A DNA stretch of 15,144 bases from JAIPJA01 sp964390115 (GCA_964390115.1 CAYMGT010000019.1:1-15144); one strand, 5' to 3'; counted from the first letter of the stretch, positions 1 to 7,483 are shown. Numbers and translations are program-made. The notes: generated by a model from the sequence alone, not told the origin.

Positions 1-6
1 AAAATA

Positions 7-1623
7 CTATTTATTTAAAATCTTCTTTATATAATCAGCTTCACTCTTATTAGCTTGAAAAATAGTTTTATTTTCTAAAATATTTATTCTACCAATATCA
101 ACCTTCTTTATATTTTTATCTTTTCTATTAATTAAGTCAAAAAACATCTTTACAGTAAACCCATCTTTTTTACCTTGAGATATTTCTAAGCTAACTTGTT
201 CACCACTCCTTATTTCTCCTTTATCTTTATTTCTCACACCTCTATCTCTTCCACCTGACTTATTCCTTCTATTATACCCACCTCCACTTTCATTAAACTC
301 TCTTCTAACAGGAGTCATTGCTACCTCTTTAAAGTTCATAAGATCACTTAAATTATAGGCAATAAAACGTTTTAACATCTCTTCGGGTGACATATCTAAA
401 TCTTTAACTGCTTGAGAAAAATAATCATCAAAATTTAACTTACTTATATCAACTTCTTTAATTTTAGTTAAAAAAGACTCTATTTGACTAAGATATATTT
501 CCTTTTTACTTGGTAATTGTTCTAGGGTAAATTTTTGTCCAATAATTCTCTCTAATCTATTAATCTTAAAAGCTTCTTTTCTGGCTACTAAAGATAAGGC
601 GATACCTTTATTTTGAGCTCTGCCCGTACGACCACTTCTATGAGTATAGGCTTGGTCTTGATCTGATAAAGTGAAGTTTATAACATGAGTTAAATTATTT
701 ACATCTATACCTCTAGCTGCTACATCGGTTGCTACTAGTATGTTAATATTTTTTTCTTTAAATCTAGCCATTATTTTAGTTCTCAAATTCTGAGAAATAT
801 CACCATGCAAAGCCTCAGCCTTGTAGCCCAAGCCCTTAAGTTTATCTGATAGTTCTTGTACTTGATATTTAGTACGACAAAAAACTATACCATAGATATC
901 AGGTAAAGTTGCTAAAATAAGTTGCAAAGATTCTAGTCTTCTACGGCCATCTATAATATAATATTTATGACTAACATTAGTCGCTCCACTATTTCTATCT
1001 CCAACTCGTATTTCATGACTATCTGACATGTATCTCTCAGCAATTTTTTTAACTGACTGCGACATAGTAGCTGAGAAAAGTAAGGTTTGTCTATCTTTAG
1101 AAGAAACATCTAAAATAGCATCTAAATCTTCTTTAAAGCCCATATCTAACATTTCATCAGCCTCATCTAAAACTAAAGTTTTAATCTTTTGTGGTTGTAA
1201 AATTCTTCTTCTAATTAAATCGTGGGATCTACCTGGTGTTCCTACAACTACGTGAACACCTCTTTTTAATTGACTTATCTGATTTTCTATTCTTTCTCCA
1301 CCATAAACTGAAGTAATTTTTAAATTAGGTAAATATTTACCTAATTTAGCTATATCTTCACTAATCTGTAAACAAAGCTCTCTAGTAGGACAAAGTATTA
1401 ATGCTTGTAAATTATTATCTTTTAAATTAAGTTTTTCTAAAATAGGCAAACTAAAAGCCGCTGTTTTCCCTGTACCAGTTTGAGCTAAACCTACCAAATC
1501 TCTACTTGATTTTAAAATTTCTGGGATAGCTTGAGTTTGAATATCAGATGGTTCCACAAAGCCCATTTCTTCTAAGCTTTTAATTATCTCCGGTTTTAAA
1601 CCGAAATCTTTAAATTTTTTCAT
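7..1623 (-). CDS. DEAD-box ATP-dependent RNA helicase with C-terminal DbpA-like domain
   Basis: This 538-aa protein is an ATP-driven RNA unwinding enzyme expected to act on rRNA or mRNA structure in the cytoplasm. All the core motifs are visible: Q motif around residues 21-34, Walker A AQTGTGKT 47-54, PTREL 79-83, TPGR 129-132, DEAD 153-156, SAT 184-186, and motif VI HRSGRTGRA 328-336. A Gly/Arg/Lys-rich linker (about 440-470) leads to a C-terminal domain (about 475-538) with the KKDG...INR...IG.I.I pattern of the DbpA RNA-binding fold found in DbpA and CsdA/DeaD. The start is the ATG 7 nt after the typA stop, so the two genes are almost certainly co-transcribed. No Shine-Dalgarno is visible. 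The stop is TAG, with no terminator in the few bases left in the window. The exact RNA target cannot be read from the sequence. The helicase assignment is very secure; the DeaD-like role is inferred. Confidence 0.96.
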   Translation of the reverse strand: MKKFKDFGLKPEIIKSLEEMGFVEPSDIQTQAIPEILKSSRDLVGLAQTGTGKTAAFSLPILEKLNLKDNNLQALILCPTRELCLQISEDIAKLGKYLPNLKITSVYGGERIENQISQLKRGVHVVVGTPGRSHDLIRRRILQPQKIKTLVLDEADEMLDMGFKEDLDAILDVSSKDRQTLLFSATMSQSVKKIAERYMSDSHEIRVGDRNSGATNVSHKYYIIDGRRRLESLQLILATLPDIYGIVFCRTKYQVQELSDKLKGLGYKAEALHGDISQNLRTKIMARFKEKNINILVATDVAARGIDVNNLTHVINFTLSDQDQAYTHRSGRTGRAQNKGIALSLVARKEAFKINRLERIIGQKFTLEQLPSKKEIYLSQIESFLTKIKEVDISKLNFDDYFSQAVKDLDMSPEEMLKRFIAYNLSDLMNFKEVAMTPVRREFNESGGGYNRRNKSGGRDRGVRNKDKGEIRSGEQVSLEISQGKKDGFTVKMFFDLINRKDKNIKKVDIGRINILENKTIFQANKSEADYIKKILNK

Positions 1624-1630
1624 ATTATGT

Positions 1631-3427
1631 TTATGATAAGCCTTTATCTTTCTTGGCTTTCTCTGTTTGAGTTAAATATTCTTTTCTAAGTCTAATGCTA
1701 TGAGGGGTAATTTCTAAAAATTCATCTTCTTTCATAATTTCTAAACCACGCTCTAAAGTTACTTTCGTGGCAGGAGTTAAAATTATAGCTTCATCAGCTG
1801 AAGATGCTCTAACATTAGTTAATTTTTTACCTTTAATTGGATTCACCCACATATCATTACCCTTAGACACATTACCAATTATCATGCCGTTATATACTTC
1901 TGTAGTTGGAGTAATATATATTCTACCTCTAGCTTCTAAATTCCACAAAGCAAAGGCTAAGGATTTACCAGTTTCCATGGATATCATTGAACCATATTCA
2001 TGTTTTTCAATATTTCCTACTTGTTCTTTAAAGCCAATTACCCGACTAGTTAAAATTCCATCTCCTTTAGTATCTACAACAAATTCACCACGATAACCAA
2101 GTAAACCACGGGTAGGGATTTCAAAGGTTAATCTTTGTCTATTTTCCTCAGGGTTCATATTAAGTAGCCTGCCTTTTCTTTTAGACATTTTTTCAATTAC
2201 CGTTCCCGACATTTCAGTAGGAACATCAACGATAACTTCTTCAAAAGGTTCTTTCAAAACATTGTCTTCTTTTTTAAAAATAACTTTGGGTTGAGAAACT
2301 TGTACTTCAAAATTCTCTCGTCTCATATTCTCTAGCAATACGGCTATATGAAGCTCGCCCCTACCATAAACCTTATAACCACTATCAGGGTTATCAAAAT
2401 CAATTTTTAAACCCACATTAACCTCTAACTCTCTCATAAGTCTTCCTTTAATTTTACTACTAGTAACATACTTCCCTTCTTTACCAGCAAAAGGAGAATT
2501 ATTTACCATTAAATTGACTGATATAGTTGGCTCATCAATCCTAATAGCAGGTAAAGTTTCTTGATCTTTACTTATACAAATAGTTTCTCCGATATATATA
2601 TCTGGTAGTCCGGCTAATATAACAATATCGCCAGCAGAAGCTTTATCAGCTTCCTTTCTTTCAGTACCATAAAAAGTAAAAAGATTAGTTATTTTTCCCT
2701 GTCTATCGCTACTCCCTTCTTTTTTTATTACAACATTCATACCATTTTTAACGGTTCCTTCATAAATTCTACCAATTGCTAATCTACCAAGATAACTATC
2801 ATAGGCTAGATTAAAAGGTTGCATACGTAAAGGTTTGTTAGTTGCATCAACACTAGAAGTTGGTTCAACTACTTTTAAAATTAAATCTAAAAGAGGAGAT
2901 AAGTCAGAACTTTCATCTTCTAAATTTGATTTAGCTATTCCTTGTTTAGAAATAGCATAAATAACCGGAAAATCTAATTGTTTTTCGTTAGCTCCCAGAT
3001 CCATAAATAGCTCTAAAACCATATCATGAACTTCTTGTGGTCTAGCAGCTGGTTTATCAATTTTATTTATAACCACAATTGGATTTAAATTTAATTCCAA
3101 AGATTTTTTTAAAACAAACTTAGTTTGTGGCATCGGTCCTTCTTGGGCATCAACCAAAAGTAGCACTGAATCAATTGACCTTAGTATTCGCTCCACCTCA
3201 GAACTAAAATCAGCATGACCTGGAGTGTCAACTATATTTATTTTAGTATCTTTATACACTAAAGATGTATTTTTTGAATAAATAGTTATACCTCTTTCCT
3301 TCTCTAGATCATTAGAATCCATACTTACACCTTCTTTAACCATTCCAGCTTGTTTAAGTAAAGCGTCGGTTAGAGTTGTTTTACCATGATCAACGTGAGC
3401 AATAATGGCAATATTTCTTATATCCAT
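1631..3427 (-). CDS. typA: Translational GTPase TypA/BipA
   Basis: This 598-aa ribosome-binding GTPase belongs to the EF-G/LepA-like family and is known for roles in stress adaptation and large-subunit assembly. Motifs, numbered from the chosen start MDIRN: G1 AHVDHGKT 10-17, G2 GITI 46-49, G3 DTPGHADF 67-74, G4 NKID 121-124. The later domains carry typical TypA landmarks such as YGRGELHIAVLLENMRRE, PTRGLLGYRGEF and the C-terminal VNPIKGKKLTNVRASSADEA. A longer frame from a TTG at 3469 would add 14 residues, but the ATG at 3427 gives the canonical family N-terminus and leaves the GC-rich leader hairpin outside the gene, so I chose it. Length is normal (family about 600 aa). The helicase gene follows after 7 nt. 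A candidate -10 (TATACT) lies about 70 nt upstream. Confidence 0.97.
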   Translation of the reverse strand: MDIRNIAIIAHVDHGKTTLTDALLKQAGMVKEGVSMDSNDLEKERGITIYSKNTSLVYKDTKINIVDTPGHADFSSEVERILRSIDSVLLLVDAQEGPMPQTKFVLKKSLELNLNPIVVINKIDKPAARPQEVHDMVLELFMDLGANEKQLDFPVIYAISKQGIAKSNLEDESSDLSPLLDLILKVVEPTSSVDATNKPLRMQPFNLAYDSYLGRLAIGRIYEGTVKNGMNVVIKKEGSSDRQGKITNLFTFYGTERKEADKASAGDIVILAGLPDIYIGETICISKDQETLPAIRIDEPTISVNLMVNNSPFAGKEGKYVTSSKIKGRLMRELEVNVGLKIDFDNPDSGYKVYGRGELHIAVLLENMRRENFEVQVSQPKVIFKKEDNVLKEPFEEVIVDVPTEMSGTVIEKMSKRKGRLLNMNPEENRQRLTFEIPTRGLLGYRGEFVVDTKGDGILTSRVIGFKEQVGNIEKHEYGSMISMETGKSLAFALWNLEARGRIYITPTTEVYNGMIIGNVSKGNDMWVNPIKGKKLTNVRASSADEAIILTPATKVTLERGLEIMKEDEFLEITPHSIRLRKEYLTQTEKAKKDKGLS

Positions 3428-3440
3428 ATATTTAAACAAT

Positions 3441-3461
3441 AAAAATACCCGCTGGTGCGGG
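3441..3461 (-). promoter_or_regulatory. GC-rich hairpin followed by a U-rich run in the typA 5' leader
   Basis: On the minus strand CCCGC-ACCA-GCGGG forms a five-pair all-GC stem with a four-base loop (3448-3461), followed directly by TATTTTT. It ends about 14 nt before the typA ATG. It stands out against the AT-rich surroundings and looks like an intrinsic terminator or attenuator placed inside the leader. It could equally be a translation-controlling hairpin or a stabilising 5' element. The stem and U run are seen directly; function is inferred. Confidence 0.5.
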
Positions 3462-3493
3462 ACTAGCAAAAATTACTTAATTAATTAACTAAT

Positions 3494-3499
3494 AGTATA
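3494..3499 (-). promoter_or_regulatory. Candidate -10 of the typA-helicase operon
   Basis: TATACT on the minus strand would start transcription near 3487 and give a leader of about 60 nt containing the GC hairpin. The best -35 candidate, TTGATT, is 20 nt upstream, which is longer than the usual 17, so the promoter is only tentative. Confidence 0.35.
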
Positions 3500-3670
3500 G
3501 TAGCATAAAACAAATAAAAAATCAAGAGGAAAATAAAAGCTACTTCTAAAGGGTTATATAACTAATCTTAAAATAAAAAAATAAATTACTTTACTAGGTA
3601 ATTTTAAAAAATTATATTATAGTATTATAGAATAGATTAATAAAAGTATCAATAGTAGTTATCAACAGTT

Positions 3671-3702
3671 TGAAATAATTATTACTAATATTACGTAATA
3701 TA
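3671..3702 (+). promoter_or_regulatory. Candidate ECF-sigma promoter of the sigma-factor gene (autoregulation)
   Basis: TGAAAT (3671-3676), a 17-nt spacer and CGTAATATA (3694-3702) lie immediately before the sigma-factor ATG. The same TGAAA...CGTAATATA pair recurs upstream of the secreted-protein gene at 5030-5060, with a spacer one base shorter. GAA-type -35 and CGT-type -10 elements are known hallmarks of ECF promoters. If used, transcription would begin a few bases from the ATG, giving a leaderless mRNA. The shared motif is observed; use by this sigma factor is inferred. Confidence 0.45.
3688..3701. repeat. 14-bp perfect palindrome at the sigma-factor start
   Basis: ATATTAC-GTAATAT is a perfect palindrome 7 bp before the sigma-factor ATG. 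It overlaps the putative -10 (CGTAATATA). It could be an operator, or a by-product of an AT-rich promoter. Confidence 0.45.
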
Positions 3703-3708
3703 TTATAG

Positions 3709-4254
3709 ATGGAAAAAATTGAACAAAAAACTGATCAAGAGTTGGTTATTTTGGCTTTAGAAGATAAAGACAATTTTTTATATATTCTAAATCGCTACGA
3801 AAAACCATTACTTAGATATATTCAAAGACTTAGTAGATTAAATCAAGAAGACTGCCAAGATATATTACAAGATAGTTTTATAAAAATATATAAAAACTTA
3901 AACGCCTATAACCCCTCACTTAAATTTTCTTCCTGGGCCTATAGAATTTGTCATAATCAAACTATTAGCCAACTAAGAAAAAATAATGTTCGTCCGATAA
4001 ATTTTTTGGATCCACAAGATTTTTCTCAAATAAAATCTTCTCTTAATTTACATGAAAATATCTCCAAAGAATACGATAGTCAAATGATAAAAAATAAAAT
4101 ATATCAATTAAAAGAAAAATATCGTGAAATCCTAATTTTAAAATTTCTAGAAGAAAAGGATTATCAAGAAATATCAGATATATTAAAAAAACCTATCGGA
4201 ACAGTATCTACTCTTATTAATAGAGCCAAAAAAAAATTAAAAGAACAATTTTAA
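3709..4254 (+). CDS. ECF-type RNA polymerase sigma-70 factor
   Basis: This 181-aa protein has the two-domain layout of extracytoplasmic-function sigma factors, which redirect RNA polymerase to a small set of promoters. Sigma region 2 spans about residues 22-95, with region 2.1/2.2 in LQDSFIKIYKNL (53-64) and the DNA-melting/-10-reading segment FSSWAYRICHN (73-83). A linker of about 30 residues follows. Region 4 spans about 128-179, with the helix-turn-helix DYQEISDILKKPIGTVST (151-168) ending in a basic RAKKKLKEQF tail. Regions 1.1, 1.2 and 3 are absent, as expected for the class. The gene is followed after 17 nt by a membrane protein that is a likely anti-sigma partner. The upstream sequence carries a motif repeated before the third gene, suggesting autoregulation. 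The sigma assignment is secure; regulon and signal are inference. Confidence 0.93.
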   Translation: MEKIEQKTDQELVILALEDKDNFLYILNRYEKPLLRYIQRLSRLNQEDCQDILQDSFIKIYKNLNAYNPSLKFSSWAYRICHNQTISQLRKNNVRPINFLDPQDFSQIKSSLNLHENISKEYDSQMIKNKIYQLKEKYREILILKFLEEKDYQEISDILKKPIGTVSTLINRAKKKLKEQF

Positions 4255-4271
4255 ATTTTAAATATAAAACT

Positions 4272-5003
4272 ATGAATAATATTCAGAATAAAATAATACA
4301 AAAATTAAAAAAAGAACAAATAAAACCTAAACCTAAATACACCTTTCTTCTAAAAAAATACTTACTTTGGACTAGCGCTATTGTAGCTATTATCCTTGGG
4401 TCATTAGCTTTATCAATTATTTATTATTTTTTAAAAAATCAAGATATTTCTCTATATATTAATGAATTATCATTATCACAAACTTTACTTATTTCTATTC
4501 CATATTTATGGATAATAGCTCTAATTGGTTTTTTATTTTTAGCCGCCTATAATCTAAAACATATAGAATTTGGCTACCGTTTACACATTATCCAAGTAAT
4601 TATAGTTTATTTTATTATTTCTCTTATTCTTTCTATATTTATTTATCAAATTGGCTTAGCTGATAAATTACAAGCTATTTTTATTGATAATTCTAATACT
4701 TATCAAAACTATACTCACAAAAAATTTGAAATGTGGCAACGACCTGACAGTGGTCGTTTAGCGGGTAAATTGCTAATAAATCAAAATAAAATTCTTTATC
4801 TTAAAGATTTTAAAGCTAATCTCTGGTTACTAGACATGCATGACCTAAAACAAAAACCAAATTTTAAATTACAACCTTTTGATAATATTAAAGTTATAGG
4901 AGAAAAAACCGGAACTAGCACTTTTAAAGTTTATGACATTAAACCCCTGTTTAGAAAACCTGAACTTCATCCCCATGAACCATTTTGCCCTATGTGCGAA
5001 TAA
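4272..5003 (+). CDS. Three-TM membrane protein, candidate anti-sigma factor
   Basis: I do not recognise a named family for this 243-aa protein. It has a basic, probably cytoplasmic N-terminus (residues 1-30, with a KIIQKLKKEQIKPKPK run), three clear transmembrane helices (about 32-54, 72-93, 105-127) and a soluble C-terminal part of about 115 residues that the positive-inside rule would place outside the membrane. The last residues hold a His/Cys cluster, HPHEPFCPMCE (H233, H235, C239, C242), which looks able to bind metal or form a disulfide. Its position 17 nt after an ECF sigma gene on the same strand is the classic place for the cognate anti-sigma factor; a short N-terminal region would have to bind the sigma. 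No ZAS/RskA zinc motif is visible in the N-terminus. The anti-sigma role is inferred from context only. Confidence 0.6.
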   Translation: MNNIQNKIIQKLKKEQIKPKPKYTFLLKKYLLWTSAIVAIILGSLALSIIYYFLKNQDISLYINELSLSQTLLISIPYLWIIALIGFLFLAAYNLKHIEFGYRLHIIQVIIVYFIISLILSIFIYQIGLADKLQAIFIDNSNTYQNYTHKKFEMWQRPDSGRLAGKLLINQNKILYLKDFKANLWLLDMHDLKQKPNFKLQPFDNIKVIGEKTGTSTFKVYDIKPLFRKPELHPHEPFCPMCE

Positions 5004-5029
5004 ATAAACTTATTAATAACAAATGATAA

Positions 5030-5060
5030 TGAAAGAATAATATTTTAATTGCGTAATATA
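5030..5060 (+). promoter_or_regulatory. Candidate ECF-sigma promoter of the secreted EF-hand protein gene
   Basis: TGAAAG (5030-5035), a 16-nt spacer and CGTAATATA (5052-5060) repeat the element found before the sigma-factor gene. Transcription would start near 5066, giving a leader of about 40 nt. An 8-bp palindrome ACACGTGT (5066-5073) lies at that point. A lone TATAAT (5081-5086) is also present but has no matching -35. Confidence 0.45.
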
Positions 5061-5107
5061 AATAGACACGTGTTAAATAATATAATTTATTAATTAAAAA
5101 TAAACCT

Positions 5108-5563
5108 ATGAATAGAGTATTTAAATTTTCTGCTATTTCATTAGCAGTAATAATTTTGGGTCTAGGGGCTATAAACATGGCTGATGCCTTTCAAGAAGAA
5201 GGCTACAATAAAAAAGAGCCGAGTTCACAAAATAGAGAAATGAAATTTAAGGCTAATAACCAAAATTTTCAAGAAATGAATGAAGCCTTAGAGAATAATG
5301 ATTATAATGCCTGGAAGGAACTATCTAAAAATAAGTTAATTACTGATAAGATTACTGAAGAGAATTTTGATCAAATAATAGCAATCCATGAATTAAAAAG
5401 AGCTGGCGAGTTTGAAGAAGCTAACAATTTAGCTACAGAATTGGGTCTACCGGCTTTATCTGATCAAAAAAGAATGCGAAAAATGCATAAAGAGCAAGGA
5501 CAACACCGTGGCTTAGGTTTTATAGATGAAAATAATAATGGTGTTTGTGATAATATGGAATAG
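5108..5563 (+). CDS. Small secreted protein with a C-terminal EF-hand-like loop
   Basis: This 151-aa protein has a signal peptide: basic start MNRVFK, hydrophobic core about 8-23, and a likely cleavage after ADA (25-27). The mature part is polar and probably helical. It includes an ALENNDYNAWKELSKNK segment (60-76), followed by ITDKITEENFDQIIAIHEL (78-96) and EEANNLATELGLP (103-115). The last 12 residues, D140 to E151, match an EF-hand calcium loop at positions 1, 3, 5, 9 and 12 (D140, N142, N144, D148, E151), with Gly at 6 and a Cys (C147) at 8. The protein stops exactly at position 12. I know no established function. Its place behind an ECF sigma / anti-sigma pair, with a shared promoter motif, suggests it is an output or ligand-sensing partner of that system. 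It ends just before a strong terminator. Confidence 0.75.
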   Translation: MNRVFKFSAISLAVIILGLGAINMADAFQEEGYNKKEPSSQNREMKFKANNQNFQEMNEALENNDYNAWKELSKNKLITDKITEENFDQIIAIHELKRAGEFEEANNLATELGLPALSDQKRMRKMHKEQGQHRGLGFIDENNNGVCDNME

Positions 5564-5584
5564 ATACTAAACAAACAATAACTT

Positions 5585-5618
5585 AAAAGATGATACTTTG
5601 TATCATCTTTTTTTTATT
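5585..5618 (+). terminator. Strong intrinsic terminator, possibly bidirectional
   Basis: AAAAGATGATAC (5585-5596), a TTT loop and GTATCATCTTTT (5600-5611) form a perfect 12-bp stem running into a T tract. It lies between the convergent secreted-protein gene and the coiled-coil gene. The A-rich left arm gives a short U run on the minus strand, so it may also end the leftward transcript. Confidence 0.9.
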
Positions 5619-5627
5619 CAAAAAAGT

Positions 5628-5939
5628 TTATCTTCTATATAAGTCATCAATATCATCCCTTTGATCTTCACGAGACTCTTCTATCTCTCTACGGTGGTTT
5701 TCTTGTATTTTTTTTCTTTCCTGTTCTAATTTTTCAGCTTTTTCCTCCTCCATTTTTTTAATAATTTTCTCAGCTTCTTCATCAGTAATTTCACTATGAT
5801 TAAATAATTTTCTCTTGTAGTTTATATCTTCTTCTTTAAAATCATCACTCTCCTGAATTTTTCTTTTTTCCATTTCTTCAATTTCTTTCTCTTCTTCATC
5901 GCTAAAAAATATATCTTTTTTATTTTCGAAATTATTCAT
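5628..5939 (-). CDS. Highly charged coiled-coil hypothetical protein
   Basis: This 103-aa protein is dominated by Glu, Lys, Arg and Asp and has no hydrophobic segment or signal peptide, so it is probably cytoplasmic. Residues about 12-35 and 52-100 show heptad-like charged helix (EEEKEIEEMEKRK, KIIKKMEEEKAEKLEQERKK), which suggests a long single helix or coiled coil. It ends DDLYRR. I do not recognise a family. It lies 17 nt downstream of the YvlD-like gene and may be the last gene of the leftward envelope run. The charged, AT-rich code makes a fortuitous frame possible, but the clean spacing and the terminator at its end favour a real gene. Confidence 0.7.
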   Translation of the reverse strand: MNNFENKKDIFFSDEEEKEIEEMEKRKIQESDDFKEEDINYKRKLFNHSEITDEEAEKIIKKMEEEKAEKLEQERKKIQENHRREIEESREDQRDDIDDLYRR

Positions 5940-5956
5940 AAATATATTTATTAATT

Positions 5957-6292
5957 TTATTTAATTATAGCTTCCATTATCCAAACAATAAAGGCTAAAA
6001 TAACACTAAAAATTAAAGCGGTTAAAAAGTTAGCTATACTAAAGCCCGCTAGCATAGCTGAAGCTAACCAGACCATTAAGCCATTGGTAACTAAAGTGAA
6101 TAAACCTAAGGTTAATAAGTTAATTGGCAAAGTTAAAATAACTAGAATTGGTCTAATTACTGCATTAACAATACCTAAAACCAAAGAAGCAATTAGGGCT
6201 GACCAAAAACTCTCTATTTTAGCTCCTGGTATTAACCAAGCACTAATTAAAAGGGCTAAAGTGCTTATAAGCCAAGTGAGAAGAATTTTCAT
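5957..6292 (-). CDS. YvlD-type / phage-holin superfamily IV four-TM membrane protein
   Basis: This 111-aa, almost wholly hydrophobic protein has four membrane helices (about 4-22, 30-48, 52-78, 84-109). The central stretch NAVIRPILVILTLPINLL followed by TLGLFTLVTNGLMVWL is the signature of the widespread bacterial family labelled 'phage holin family' or DUF360 (Bacillus YvlD). Despite the name there is no phage context here. It is preceded by the Gmad2 protein gene (36-nt gap) and followed by the coiled-coil gene. Family function is poorly known; an envelope role is usual by association. Confidence 0.9.
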   Translation of the reverse strand: MKILLTWLISTLALLISAWLIPGAKIESFWSALIASLVLGIVNAVIRPILVILTLPINLLTLGLFTLVTNGLMVWLASAMLAGFSIANFLTALIFSVILAFIVWIMEAIIK

Positions 6293-6328
6293 AAATTATG
6301 AATTAATTATATATATATTATTTATACC

Positions 6329-7447
6329 TTATCTAGATAAATAAATCACGTACTCTAAGCTATCGTCATGCTCTGGAAAACCTGAGGCATTATTTTTTTG
6401 TAAAATTAAATTAGCTCTGGTGCTATAAAGATTATCAGGAATTTCAAATTCAATTTCAGCGCTAAATGGTATGAAATCTTCTGTCATCCAATTTTTTGAA
6501 CTAGAGGCCGTAGTTTCACTAATAATTTTACCATCCCAATCAGTTAGAGAAACAATAAACTGATTTTCAAAAAACCAGGAACCTCGAACTTCGCCACTTA
6601 TCTTAAACGGTGAACTTACCGACTGAAGCAACTTAGGACTTTCTGCTTTTATACTTTGTTGACTAATTTTCATTTTATCTTCATCTAATATATTAAATGA
6701 CCCTATAATTTTATTTGCTAAGTCCAAATAATTATAATTAACTACGAAATAACTTAATTTAAAATATTTACCTGGATAAACTGATATTATTAGGTGTTTA
6801 AATAATCTTGTACTCTTAGTGTTGTAACTATAACTAACTAAACTTGACCCCCCTCTGTTCGCTGTTAACGAACTAGTCAATTTCTCAGTAGAGTTAAGTT
6901 GTTCTATTTCCCTAGATAAGTGAGATTCTAAACTTTCCTGAGGATTAAAAGATTGTTTAGAGATTAACATTATTAAACCAGGGGAAGACGCCGTCTGTTC
7001 CCTGTCTTCAGTAATCTCTAACTTAAACTCATTAGAGTCTAACATTTCTAATTTAGAAATTTTGGGCTTCAATATAGAAAATTCTAAACTCTCATTACTA
7101 TACTCTTGCCAATTCATATCTTTTCCATAAGTTTCTTTTTTTGGTATACAAACCGGAACACAAACATCTAAACATATGCCCGAAGAATTACAAGAACTGC
7201 CACAATCATTAAAAATTCCTCCCTTATCTTCGCAATCTTTCTTTTGTTTATCTATATCCATATAACTTACATTAACATTTGGCTCATCTTGTTGATCAAT
7301 TACTGCCTTAGTCTTATCATCACTAATTTGCTTATCTATAATATTTTTATTATTGGCTATTTTTATCATCACAATAAAATATATTGCCACAATTAAAATT
7401 ATCAATAAAGCTAAAGATATTGATAATATTTTGATATTTTTTCTCAT
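6329..7447 (-). CDS. Membrane-anchored Cys-rich protein with C-terminal Gmad2 domain
   Basis: This 372-aa protein has an N-terminal anchor helix (about 9-28) with a basic MRKNIK start, so the rest faces outside. A polar linker leads to a small six-Cys segment (C72, C82, C86, C92, C96, C100; CGSSCNSSGICLDVCVPVC), likely disulfide-bonded. A middle domain (about 112-255) starts with WQEYSNESLEFSILKP and resembles the PsbP-like or lipoprotein-type beta domains common in such proteins, though this call is weak. The C-terminal domain (about 268-372) has the pattern of Gmad2, the immunoglobulin-like domain seen with sporulation and germination proteins: SPFKISGEVRGSWFFE, LTDWDGKII, and LILQKNNASG. 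It lies 36 nt downstream of the C39 peptidase gene. Its role is probably structural or binding at the cell surface. Confidence 0.8.
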   Translation of the reverse strand: MRKNIKILSISLALLIILIVAIYFIVMIKIANNKNIIDKQISDDKTKAVIDQQDEPNVNVSYMDIDKQKKDCEDKGGIFNDCGSSCNSSGICLDVCVPVCIPKKETYGKDMNWQEYSNESLEFSILKPKISKLEMLDSNEFKLEITEDREQTASSPGLIMLISKQSFNPQESLESHLSREIEQLNSTEKLTSSLTANRGGSSLVSYSYNTKSTRLFKHLIISVYPGKYFKLSYFVVNYNYLDLANKIIGSFNILDEDKMKISQQSIKAESPKLLQSVSSPFKISGEVRGSWFFENQFIVSLTDWDGKIISETTASSSKNWMTEDFIPFSAEIEFEIPDNLYSTRANLILQKNNASGFPEHDDSLEYVIYLSR

Positions 7448-7483
7448 AGATAAATTAGTTAATAATAAAAATATTTTTATATT

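Noticed and set aside
1028..1255. Plus-strand open frame opposite the helicase
   Set aside because: It lies wholly antisense to the DEAD-motif region and has no family features; a shadow frame.
1767..2096. Plus-strand open frame opposite typA
   Set aside because: Antisense to conserved TypA domains, with no recognisable protein features.
3428..3469. Upstream TTG start adding 14 residues to TypA
   Set aside because: It would translate the GC hairpin and give an N-terminus unlike the family; the ATG at 3427 gives the standard MDIRNIAIIAHVDHGKT start.
3659..3667. TTATCAACA, one mismatch from a DnaA box
   Set aside because: A single site with no cluster, no dnaA/dnaN nearby and no AT-unwinding array distinct from the background; not evidence of an origin.
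4990..5178. Minus-strand open frame across the intergenic gap and the secreted-protein start
   Set aside because: It overlaps the signal-peptide region of a better gene and is compositionally just AT-rich antisense.
5957..6292. Prophage holin
   Set aside because: The 'phage holin' label is a family name; the protein is the chromosomal YvlD/DUF360 type and no phage genes are nearby.
6084..6344. Plus-strand open frame opposite the YvlD-like gene
   Set aside because: Antisense to a clear conserved membrane protein.
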